From NCBI GenBank assembly GCA_938038825.1, contig CALHST010000255.1, forward strand, positions 1 to 12,429: a stretch of 12,429 bases of DNA, read 5' to 3'. Positions 1 through 5,763 of the stretch are shown here, one piece after another. Below the pieces are notes generated by a model that worked only from the letters and a program-made list of their open reading frames with translations, ran no database searches and was not told where the DNA came from. The translations under genes were made by a program, and so were the position numbers. The stretch's first letter is position 1. The number at the start of each line of letters is the position of its first letter. The DNA comes from an uncultured Paracoccaceae bacterium (GTDB lineage: Bacteria; Pseudomonadota; Alphaproteobacteria; Rhodobacterales; Rhodobacteraceae).

Positions 1-30
1 CGCTCGTTTAAGCAAACGGAAGACAGTAAC

Positions 31-873
31 ATGGCACTCAAGTCGTATAAGCCGACGACGCCGGGCCAGCGTGGGCTGGTTCTGATCGACCGTTCGGAGC
101 TGTGGAAAGGTCGCCCTGTAAAGGCGCTGACTGAAGGTCTCACCAAGAATGGTGGCCGCAACAACACCGGACGGATTACGATGCGCCGTAAAGGCGGGGG
201 CGCAAAGCGTCTCTATCGGATCGTCGATTTCAAACGGAATAAAATGGATGTGGCGGCAACCGTCGAACGCATCGAATATGACCCGAACCGGACTGCGTTT
301 ATCGCGCTGGTCAAGTACGAAGATGGAGAGCAGGCGTATATCCTTGCTCCGCAACGTCTGGCGATTGGCGATCAGGTTGTGTCCAGCGCAAAAGCGGACA
401 TCAAACCGGGTAACACAATGCCGTTCAGCGGCATGCCTATCGGGACAATCATCCACAACATCGAACTGAAGCCTGGCAAAGGTGGTCAGATTGCACGTGC
501 CGCCGGTACGTATGCACAGTTCGTTGGCCGGGATGGTGGTTACGCTCAGATCCGCTTATCCTCGGGCGAATTGCGCTTGGTTCGCCAAGAATGCAAAGCG
601 ACTGTTGGCGCGGTATCGAACCCCGACAACAGCAACCAGAACTTCGGTAAAGCGGGCCGCATGCGTCACAAGGGCATCCGCCCAAGTGTTCGTGGTGTCG
701 TTATGAACCCGATCGATCACCCACATGGTGGTGGTGAAGGCCGGACATCGGGTGGTCGTCACCCTGTGTCTCCATGGGGCAAGCCCACCAAAGGTGCGCG
801 GACTCGGAACAAGAACAAAGCGTCGCAAAAGCTTATCATTCGCTCGCGCCACGCCAAGAAGAAGGGACGCTGA
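31..873 (+). CDS. rplB: 50S ribosomal protein L2
   Basis: Encodes large-subunit protein L2 (280 aa, the usual bacterial length), a primary 23S rRNA binder needed for subunit association and peptidyl-transferase centre assembly. The start MALKSYKPTTPGQR and the C-terminal stretch with DHPHGGGEGRTSGGRHPVSP are diagnostic. His230 and His232 lie in this stretch; His230 corresponds to the conserved His229 of E. coli L2. The N-terminal OB-fold half and the C-terminal SH3-like half are both intact. The ATG is preceded by GGAAGA at 18-23 with suitable spacing. It is the first complete gene of the S10 operon segment and is followed 3 nt later by rpsS, so the two are certainly cotranscribed. The operon promoter and leader lie left of the window. 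Confidence 0.98.
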   Translation: MALKSYKPTTPGQRGLVLIDRSELWKGRPVKALTEGLTKNGGRNNTGRITMRRKGGGAKRLYRIVDFKRNKMDVAATVERIEYDPNRTAFIALVKYEDGEQAYILAPQRLAIGDQVVSSAKADIKPGNTMPFSGMPIGTIIHNIELKPGKGGQIARAAGTYAQFVGRDGGYAQIRLSSGELRLVRQECKATVGAVSNPDNSNQNFGKAGRMRHKGIRPSVRGVVMNPIDHPHGGGEGRTSGGRHPVSPWGKPTKGARTRNKNKASQKLIIRSRHAKKKGR

Positions 874-876
874 TAG

Positions 877-1155
877 ATGTCTCGCTCTGTTTGGAAAGGC
901 CCTTTTGTGGACTCTTATGTCCTTAAGAAGGCCGAAGCGTCCAAGGAATCTGGACGCAACGAAGTGATCAAGATTTGGTCGCGTCGCTCAACGATCCTGC
1001 CCCAGTTTGTGGGTTTGACGTTTGGCGTTTACAACGGCCACAAGCATATCCCGGTGAACGTTACCGAAGATATGATTGGTCAGAAATTTGGCGAATACTC
1101 CCCCACGCGGACCTACTACGGCCACGCGGCGGACAAAAAAGCGAAGCGGAAGTAA
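877..1155 (+). CDS. rpsS: 30S ribosomal protein S19
   Basis: Encodes small-subunit head protein S19 (92 aa, typical length), which binds 16S rRNA with S13 near the A-site finger. MSRSVWKGPFVD at the N-terminus and the region around TILPQFVGLTFGVYNGHKHIPV are hallmark S19 sequence. The basic C-terminus (KKAKRK) is normal for the family. It starts 3 nt after the rplB stop, with an AAGAAGGGA Shine-Dalgarno stretch inside the end of rplB, so translation is likely coupled. It ends 3 nt before rplV. Nothing is unusual about the gene. Confidence 0.98.
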   Translation: MSRSVWKGPFVDSYVLKKAEASKESGRNEVIKIWSRRSTILPQFVGLTFGVYNGHKHIPVNVTEDMIGQKFGEYSPTRTYYGHAADKKAKRK

Positions 1156-1158
1156 GTC

Positions 1159-1539
1159 ATGGGCAAGGATAAGAATCCCCGCCGCGTGGCGGACAATGAA
1201 GCGATGGCCAAACTGCGTATGTTGCGCACAAGCCCGCAGAAGCTGAACTTGGTTGCGGGTTTGATCCGCGGCAAGAAGGTCGACAAAGCGTTGATCGACT
1301 TGACGTTCTCAAACAAGCGTATCGCTGCTGACGTGAAGAAATGCCTTCAGTCTGCAATCGCGAATGCGGAAAACAACCACAATCTGGACGTGGATGAACT
1401 GATCGTGGCGGAAGCCTGGGTTGGTAAAAACCTGACCATGAAGCGCGGTCGTCCTCGGGCGCGTGGCCGGTTTGGCAAAATCATCAAGCCGTTCAGCGAG
1501 CTGACTATCAAGGTCCGCCAGATCGAGGAGGCCTCGTAA
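1159..1539 (+). CDS. rplV: 50S ribosomal protein L22
   Basis: Encodes L22 (126 aa), an exit-tunnel protein that contacts all domains of 23S rRNA. The core motif (LRTSPQKLNLVAGLIRGKKVDKAL, residues about 20-43) and the conserved C-terminal hairpin region with KRGRPRARGRFGKI are clear. Compared with E. coli L22 (110 aa) it has an extra N-terminal stretch (MGKDKNPRRVADNE) and a C-terminal tail, both common in alphaproteobacteria. Its TAA stop shares one base with the rpsC ATG (TAATG), which points to translational coupling. The rpsC ribosome-binding site GAGGAGG at 1525-1531 lies inside the end of this gene. Confidence 0.97.
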   Translation: MGKDKNPRRVADNEAMAKLRMLRTSPQKLNLVAGLIRGKKVDKALIDLTFSNKRIAADVKKCLQSAIANAENNHNLDVDELIVAEAWVGKNLTMKRGRPRARGRFGKIIKPFSELTIKVRQIEEAS

Positions 1540-2249
1540 TGGGTCAAAAAGTAAATCCGATCGGCATGCGCCTGCAGGTGAACCGCACATGGGACAGCCG
1601 CTGGTACGCCGACACCAAGGACTACGGGAACCTTCTGCTGGAAGACCTGAAAATCCGTGAATTCATCAAAGATGAATGCAAGCAAGCTGGTATTGCCCGG
1701 ATCATCATCGAACGTCCGCACAAGAAGTGCCGTGTGACAATCCACACAGCGCGTCCCGGTGTGATCATCGGCAAGAAAGGTGCAGACATTGAAGTTCTGC
1801 GCAAGAAACTTGCCGCGATGACGGACAGCGAACTGCACCTCAACATCGTTGAAGTGCGCAAGCCCGAGCTGGATGCCGCCCTTGTGGGTGAAAGCATTGC
1901 ACAACAGCTTGAGCGTCGTGTGTCGTTCCGGCGTGCGATGAAACGCGCAGTTCAAAATGCGATGCGTATGGGCGCCTTGGGTATCCGGGTGAACGTTGCG
2001 GGTCGTTTGGGCGGTGCGGAAATCGCGCGGACAGAATGGTATCGCGAGGGCCGTGTGCCTTTGCATACATTGCGCGCCGACATCGATTACGCGCACGCGG
2101 AAGCGAAAACAGCGTACGGTATCATCGGGATCAAGACTTGGATCTTTAAAGGTGAGATCATGGAACATGATCCTGCTGCCCGTGATCGTCGTGCTCAGGA
2201 AATCCAAGACGGCCCTGCACCTCGTGGTGCTGGTGGCGGTCGTCGCTAA
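1539..2249 (+). CDS. rpsC: 30S ribosomal protein S3
   Basis: Encodes S3 (236 aa), part of the mRNA entry channel on the 30S head. The N-terminal MGQKVNPIGMRL is diagnostic. A type-II KH domain is present with its GxxG loop, G78-K-K-G81. The C-terminal S3 domain follows (ERRVSFRRAMKRAVQ; GRLGGAEIARTEW), and then a Gly/Arg-rich tail (GAGGGRR) typical of alphaproteobacterial S3. The start overlaps the rplV stop by one base and has a strong Shine-Dalgarno (GAGGAGG, 1525-1531). It is intact and collinear with the S10 operon of most bacteria. Confidence 0.98.
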   Translation: MGQKVNPIGMRLQVNRTWDSRWYADTKDYGNLLLEDLKIREFIKDECKQAGIARIIIERPHKKCRVTIHTARPGVIIGKKGADIEVLRKKLAAMTDSELHLNIVEVRKPELDAALVGESIAQQLERRVSFRRAMKRAVQNAMRMGALGIRVNVAGRLGGAEIARTEWYREGRVPLHTLRADIDYAHAEAKTAYGIIGIKTWIFKGEIMEHDPAARDRRAQEIQDGPAPRGAGGGRR

Positions 2250-2261
2250 GGAGTTTGACTG

Positions 2262-2675
2262 ATGCTTCAGCCAAAACGTACTAAATTCCGTAAGATGCAC
2301 AAAGGCTCTATCAAGGGTCTTGCAAAAGGGGGTTCTGATCTGAACTTCGGCACTTACGGGCTCAAGGCGCTGGAACCTGAACGGGTGACAGCACGCCAAA
2401 TCGAAGCGGCACGTCGTGCCATGACGCGTCAAATGAAACGTCAGGGTCGTGTTTGGATCCGGATCTTCCCGGATACACCCATCACAGCCAAACCCATCGA
2501 AGTGCGTATGGGTAAAGGTAAAGGCTCTGTTGATCGTTGGGCAGCCAAGGTGAAACCTGGACGCGTGATGTTCGAGATTGACGGTGTTGATGATGCAGTT
2601 GCACGCGAGGCCCTGCGCCTTGCTGCGATGAAGCTGCCAATCAAAACACGGGTTGTGGTGCGCGAAGACTGGTAA
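2262..2675 (+). CDS. rplP: 50S ribosomal protein L16
   Basis: Encodes L16 (137 aa, normal length), which sits near the A-site tRNA elbow and is needed for late 50S assembly. MLQPKRTKFRKMHKG at the start and the central VRMGKGKGSVDRWAAKVKPG segment are hallmarks. The Arg of VRMGKGKG is the position hydroxylated in E. coli L16. A canonical AAGGAG at 2248-2253 precedes the ATG with 8-nt spacing. This is the last ribosomal gene in the window. Normally rpmC and rpsQ follow within a few bases, but here a terminator lies about 30 nt downstream, so the transcription unit ends with L16. Confidence 0.98.
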   Translation: MLQPKRTKFRKMHKGSIKGLAKGGSDLNFGTYGLKALEPERVTARQIEAARRAMTRQMKRQGRVWIRIFPDTPITAKPIEVRMGKGKGSVDRWAAKVKPGRVMFEIDGVDDAVAREALRLAAMKLPIKTRVVVREDW

Positions 2676-2703
2676 GTCTGCGCCCCTACGATTGCCAAGT
2701 TAG

Positions 2704-2738
2704 AAAGCCCTGCAGCACATGCTGCGGGGCTTTTTCGT
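2704..2738 (+). terminator. Intrinsic terminator after rplP
   Basis: A 14-nt arm at 2704-2717 (AAAGCCCTGCAGCA) pairs with 2720-2733 (TGCTGCGGGGCTTT) with a single G-T wobble. The stem runs directly into a T-rich tract (TTTTTCGTTT). The GC-rich core plus U-tract is a textbook Rho-independent terminator. It lies 29 nt after the rplP stop and marks the physical end of this ribosomal transcription unit. Confidence 0.93.
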
Positions 2739-2798
2739 TTGGGTATGCCAACATGAGAAGCCAGTGTGAACTTGGTCGCCTGACCATTGAGAACAGCA

Positions 2799-2847
2799 CA
2801 AAATTATGCAGAAAGCCCCGATTTATGAAGTTATAGCCATAATTTTG
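2799..2847. repeat. 10-bp inverted repeat upstream of the wHTH/TPR gene
   Basis: CAAAATTATG at 2799-2808 is an exact reverse complement of CATAATTTTG at 2838-2847, with 29 bp between the arms. A further TTATG copy at 2823-2827 can also face the right arm. It lies in the AT-rich stretch between the rplP terminator and the next gene, where a promoter is expected. It could be a paired operator or a hairpin. The composition is AT-rich, so chance occurrence is possible. Confidence 0.4.
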
Positions 2848-2871
2848 AAAATGCTGTAGCGTCCTGAGCAA

Positions 2872-2900
2872 GTGACAAATAACATAAATCATTCATTAAT
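2872..2900 (+). promoter_or_regulatory. Possible sigma-70-type promoter for the wHTH/TPR gene
   Basis: GTGACA at 2872-2877 matches the -35 consensus at 5 of 6 positions. After a 17-bp spacer, ATTAAT at 2895-2900 matches the -10 consensus at 4 of 6. The position, 25 bp before the likely start codon, would give a very short leader. This is a pattern match in AT-rich DNA and is weakly supported. A new promoter is nevertheless expected here, because a terminator isolates this gene from the ribosomal operon. Confidence 0.25.
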
Positions 2901-2911
2901 TGTCGCATTTT

Positions 2912-2916
2912 GGAAG
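2912..2916 (+). promoter_or_regulatory. Ribosome-binding site that decides the start of the wHTH/TPR gene
   Basis: GGAAG lies 8 nt before the ATG at 2925. The longer reading frame opens with TTG at 2910, but that codon overlaps this Shine-Dalgarno and has no good one of its own. The ATG at 2925 is therefore preferred and shortens the protein by five residues (MEVKR). Confidence 0.7.
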
Positions 2917-2924
2917 TTAAACGC

Positions 2925-4589
2925 ATGTCTTCAGACATAGAGTTTACAGAGCAAGACGTCGATTTATTCATCGAACTCGTCTCAGCTTCTGGTGTTTTGG
3001 GGCGAAGCGCTCGGCGTATTCGTCTTCTTGACCACCTTGTGCGTTCAGAATTGTTAGGGGAAGGGCAGTCCCTTAAGGCGTATTCCATTGGCTTGGATAT
3101 CTTCGGAAAACCGTCCGATTTTGATCCGTCGTCCGACAGTGTGGTCCGGGTTGAGATGGGGCGCTTGCGCAGTTCTTTGGCGCTGTTCGAAGCCAGCGAA
3201 TACGCCACAAGTCGGATCAAAGTGGACATTCCCGTGGGTACCTATCGTCCTGTGGTCACGCTGCGGGATGTGGATTCTGGGGCGCTGGTGCATAAGCCAG
3301 AAACGCCGGAAAAAATCCCGTCTAAGCCCACAAAATGGGGAATACCATTAGCGGCTGTGGCTGTTGTGGCGATGCTGGGCCTTATCGCCCTGGCTGTTAT
3401 GCAACCGGACAGGTCCCCAAAACCAACCATCGGCGTTCAAATCAACGCGGTTTTGGGGCCAGAAGAAGAGGCGCGCGCGGTCAATTCTGCTTTGAAGTTG
3501 GCGTTGTCGCGGTCACAAACCTTCAGTTTGCTAGATCAATCAAACGCGAACGAAACGCATCGGGACGCGAGCTTTGTCGTTGAGGCCGAAATCTCGGGCC
3601 ACGCCGCGGATAGAAGGGTCACGACAATCTTGTCTGATGCGGAAACGAACAGACTGATCTGGATCCGTTCGCTTAAAGTCCCCGAAGGTGTGAATATCAC
3701 TGACAGCATTGAAAAGAACGTTGCGCGCGAATTGCGGGTGCGCCTGTTCGGGGCGTCAAAAAGTATTTTGGAAACGATCCCGCCCGAGGAATTGTCGCCC
3801 GAGGCTTTGTTTGTGCGGGCGACTTGGGTGCCTGGGGTCGCGCAATCGGCCATCGCATGGGAACGGCAAAGGATTGATTACGCCAAACTTGCCTTGGAAG
3901 GGGATCCGGAATTTGGGGCGGCACATTCTGTTTTGGCCGACAAATTGGCCTATCTAGCCAATGTCTATGGGCCTGCAAATACCCCCGAAAATCTGGAAGG
4001 GGCGCGATTTCATGCACAAAGAGCGATGGATTTGTCGCCTCTTGATCCCGATGTCATGTTTAACGTGGCCCAATCCCTTTGGCACAGTGGTCGGATTGCA
4101 GAAAGCCACGCCACAATGGGCCGGGTCCTTGAATTGGATCCGGGGCATGATCTGGCCCGGTTTTTGCATATGGTGATCCCATATTCCTGCGCGGCAGCAC
4201 CAGACGCTGTGGTTGTGTCTGCGCGCGCTTTTGATGCTGGCCTGTCCCCCGACAATCCCATTCGCTGGCTCACGCTGACATGGGTGGGATGGTTGCATTC
4301 CTATCGGCAGGAATGGGATGCCGCTTTGGCCGCCGAGGAAGCCGCAGCCCGAATTTTCCAAATCCCTTATACCTTTATGCGCCATGCTATGATCTTGAAT
4401 CAGCTCGGGCGCACAGAAGAAGCGCAAAGCCTGATCACACAAGGCAAACGCAACTGGATGGAGTTTGATCCAAGCCATTTCACGGCGACTACAATTCCCC
4501 GTTTATGCAGCGAAGCACCTGATGGTGGTATGTTCGTTGGTTACTACTCGCAATTGTTGGATGATCTTGGAAAACTTACAAATAATTGA
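2925..4589 (+). CDS. Membrane-anchored wHTH-like / TolB-FlgO-like / TPR protein
   Basis: This 554-aa protein has no assigned function. Residues about 15-105 match the N-terminal region of many alphaproteobacterial TPR and adenylate-cyclase-like proteins annotated as winged-helix-like, with the hallmarks LKAYSIGLDIFGKPSDFDP, SVVRVEMGRLR and IPVGTYRP. One hydrophobic segment follows at about 140-160 (IPLAAVAVVAMLGLIALAV). The TolB/FlgO-like region at about 167-276 starts PTIGVQINAVLGPEEEARAV and includes LSDAETNRLIWIRSL. TPR-like helical repeats run from about 286 to 500 (for example AMDLSPLDPDVMFNVAQSLWHSGRIAESHATM). The likely topology puts the N-terminal domain in the cytoplasm and the TolB/TPR part in the periplasm, as in one-component membrane sensors of the ToxR/CadC type. 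That analogy is inference, and no catalytic cyclase domain is present. The gene is probably monocistronic, between the rplP terminator and the 4.6-kb promoter region. Confidence 0.8.
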   Translation: MSSDIEFTEQDVDLFIELVSASGVLGRSARRIRLLDHLVRSELLGEGQSLKAYSIGLDIFGKPSDFDPSSDSVVRVEMGRLRSSLALFEASEYATSRIKVDIPVGTYRPVVTLRDVDSGALVHKPETPEKIPSKPTKWGIPLAAVAVVAMLGLIALAVMQPDRSPKPTIGVQINAVLGPEEEARAVNSALKLALSRSQTFSLLDQSNANETHRDASFVVEAEISGHAADRRVTTILSDAETNRLIWIRSLKVPEGVNITDSIEKNVARELRVRLFGASKSILETIPPEELSPEALFVRATWVPGVAQSAIAWERQRIDYAKLALEGDPEFGAAHSVLADKLAYLANVYGPANTPENLEGARFHAQRAMDLSPLDPDVMFNVAQSLWHSGRIAESHATMGRVLELDPGHDLARFLHMVIPYSCAAAPDAVVVSARAFDAGLSPDNPIRWLTLTWVGWLHSYRQEWDAALAAEEAAARIFQIPYTFMRHAMILNQLGRTEEAQSLITQGKRNWMEFDPSHFTATTIPRLCSEAPDGGMFVGYYSQLLDDLGKLTNN

Positions 4590-4610
4590 TTTTAATGTGA
4601 AAATGTGAAT

Positions 4611-4626
4611 TTGTAACCTGTTACAA
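4611..4626. promoter_or_regulatory. Palindromic candidate operator TTGTAAC-CT-GTTACAA
   Basis: Two perfect 7-bp arms (4611-4617 and 4620-4626) flank a 2-bp centre. The palindrome lies 21 nt after the stop of the wHTH/TPR gene and 78 nt before the next ATG. It sits just upstream of a possible -10 element (TATAAA, 4652-4657), a common place for an activator or repressor dimer site. The regulator is not identifiable from the sequence. The arms have no T-tract, so a terminator is less likely. Confidence 0.5.
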
Positions 4627-4651
4627 ACAGCTGAAACGTTGTTTGGTAGGG

Positions 4652-4657
4652 TATAAA
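4652..4657 (+). promoter_or_regulatory. Possible -10 element (TATAAA) for the small-gene pair
   Basis: TATAAA lies about 46 bp before the ATG of the 97-aa gene. No good -35 hexamer sits at 16-18 bp upstream, where the sequence reads around GCTGAA. If used, the promoter would probably depend on an activator. The palindrome at 4611-4626, centred about 45 bp upstream of the expected transcription start, would be suitably placed for one. Confidence 0.3.
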
Positions 4658-4703
4658 CCCAACATGAGTGGCCTCTACGTTCTTAACCGTGAGGTAACAA
4701 CCC

Positions 4704-4997
4704 ATGACATCACAAACACCCCCGACCGACGGCATCCCCGACTTTGATCCCGATGCCGCGTTTTCGGAGGTGGAACGTACCTTTTTCCTGCGATTGCGTG
4801 ATCTGGCCCAATCCGAGGCCGCAGATCTGTCACCGCAGGCTGCGCATAGGCTGTTTCTAGGTGCTGCGAGCGAGATGATCGACGCAGCCGCAGACCTTGC
4901 GTCCCAAAACCGCCCTGGTGTGCGCGTCGTCGAATTGAGTCTCTTGGCGACCCGAACCAGTCAACTTGCCCACGAATACCTGGAAAACGAACGATAA
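4704..4997 (+). CDS. Small acidic hypothetical protein (97 aa)
   Basis: I do not recognise this family. The product is acidic and contains no lysine and no cysteine. After a Pro/Asp-rich N-terminus (about residues 1-18, with DGIPDFDPDAAF) it appears mostly helical: FSEVERTFFLRLRDLAQSEAA, SPQAAHRLFLGAASEMIDAAADLA and VRVVELSLLATRTSQLAHEYLENE. There is no signal peptide and no membrane segment, so it is probably a soluble cytoplasmic helical bundle. The ATG has GAGG at 4691-4694 with 9-nt spacing. The next gene starts 42 nt downstream on the same strand before any terminator, so the two are probably cotranscribed. Codon use looks like that of its neighbours. A small partner or adaptor protein is one possibility, but nothing shows it directly. 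Confidence 0.72.
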   Translation: MTSQTPPTDGIPDFDPDAAFSEVERTFFLRLRDLAQSEAADLSPQAAHRLFLGAASEMIDAAADLASQNRPGVRVVELSLLATRTSQLAHEYLENER

Positions 4998-5039
4998 CGC
5001 TCTACTTCGTAGCCAGGGAGTATCCAAAAGGTCTCCGCA

Positions 5040-5453
5040 ATGAATATTAGCTCAAACGACACACGCGCGCTGCGTATTGTGTTTATCAATTGTGTCTCGG
5101 ACGATCCGCCAAGGGTCGATCCGGCCAGAACAGATTGGCAGGCGTGCCACGTGTCACGTAATACAGAGGATGTTTGCCAACAAATGGCAACAGGACTGTA
5201 TGATTGTGCGGTTGCGGTGTTTGATCCTGCATCTCAGCAAAGTGCCCAACAACTTGAAACCGTGTGCGGCTGTGCGCGCGAGTATTCCGTCCCGTTGGCC
5301 AGTCTGGCCACATTCAACCCGCCATGGATCAAACATCTCATGCGCCATTTTGATGTAACCTGTCATTTTGAGGATGTGCCGACGGAAGCCCAGCTTCGCA
5401 TGTTGCTTGTTCCAGAGACCGAGCAAAAGGATTTCGCGCAGCCGGTGCACTGA
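5040..5453 (+). CDS. Cys-rich hypothetical protein (137 aa), possibly receiver-like fold
   Basis: The family is not recognised. Seven cysteines occur in 137 residues (positions 18, 36, 46, 56, 76, 78, 108), including a CxC at 76-78, which is high for a cytoplasmic protein. The pattern of predicted strands and helices resembles a response-regulator receiver: strand RIVFINCVS (12-20), helix NTEDVCQQMATGLY, strand DCAVAVFDP (55-63), helix SAQQLETVCGCARE, strand VPLASLATF, helix WIKHLMRHF and a final helix TEAQLRMLLVP. If so, it is degenerate, since no clear phospho-acceptor Asp with a conserved Lys is seen. This fold call is inference by eye. AAGG at 5028-5031 is the likely Shine-Dalgarno. The gene probably forms a bicistron with the 97-aa gene and is closed by the terminator at 5483. 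Confidence 0.7.
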   Translation: MNISSNDTRALRIVFINCVSDDPPRVDPARTDWQACHVSRNTEDVCQQMATGLYDCAVAVFDPASQQSAQQLETVCGCAREYSVPLASLATFNPPWIKHLMRHFDVTCHFEDVPTEAQLRMLLVPETEQKDFAQPVH

Positions 5454-5482
5454 TCACAGACGTCTACCGAAGAGATATGAGG

Positions 5483-5508
5483 AAGGCCGCGCAGTTGCGT
5501 GGCCTTTT
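5483..5508 (+). terminator. Intrinsic terminator after the small-gene pair
   Basis: AAGGCCGCGCA (5483-5493) pairs with TGCGTGGCCTT (5496-5506) with one G-T wobble and a tight loop. It is followed by a short T-run (CCTTTTGT). It lies 30 nt after the stop of the 137-aa gene, so it ends the bicistron and isolates it from the ABC operon. Confidence 0.85.
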
Positions 5509-5509
5509 G

Positions 5510-5763
5510 TCATTGGGGCGCACATTGAATGCATGACGCTCAGTTTGGTCGGCTTGGCCAAAACCGCATCAAATGATCACTCCAAAGTCCAAACCAACCC
5601 CTGTGAAATTCTGGGATTTTGTCGCTTTGGATTGCAGGACCGGATGACAAGCCCTTAGGATGCTGTATCAATTGCACAACAAGCCCCAAACGATGGGTCA
5701 ATCACGCGCGGACGAACCGTGTAACCTTGGCCGAAGTCATGGGGAAAATGGGAGAGAAATCGT
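5510..5763. other. Intergenic leader region of the ABC transporter operon
   Basis: About 250 bp without a convincing gene; the open frames crossing it run out of frame into the flanking genes. It must hold the promoter of the ABC operon, but no strong -35/-10 pair stands out. A small imperfect hairpin is present (TTTGGTC 5544-5550, loop GGCTT, GGCCAAA 5556-5562). The operon's first ribosome-binding site is GGAGAG at 5751-5756, 7 nt before the ATG. Confidence 0.5.

Noticed and set aside
1..30. Possible 3' end of rplW (stop TAA at 9-11) before rplB
   Set aside because: Only two codons before the stop are visible, too little to identify the upstream gene, although rplW is expected there.
1347..2432. 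A 361-codon open frame on the minus strand across rplV, rpsC and rplP
   Set aside because: It is entirely antisense to three undisputed ribosomal protein genes, has no recognisable motifs, and its length follows from the codon bias of those genes.
4611..4626. The TTGTAAC/GTTACAA palindrome as a terminator of the wHTH/TPR gene
   Set aside because: The stem is AT-rich with a 2-nt centre and no following T-tract, so an operator is more plausible.
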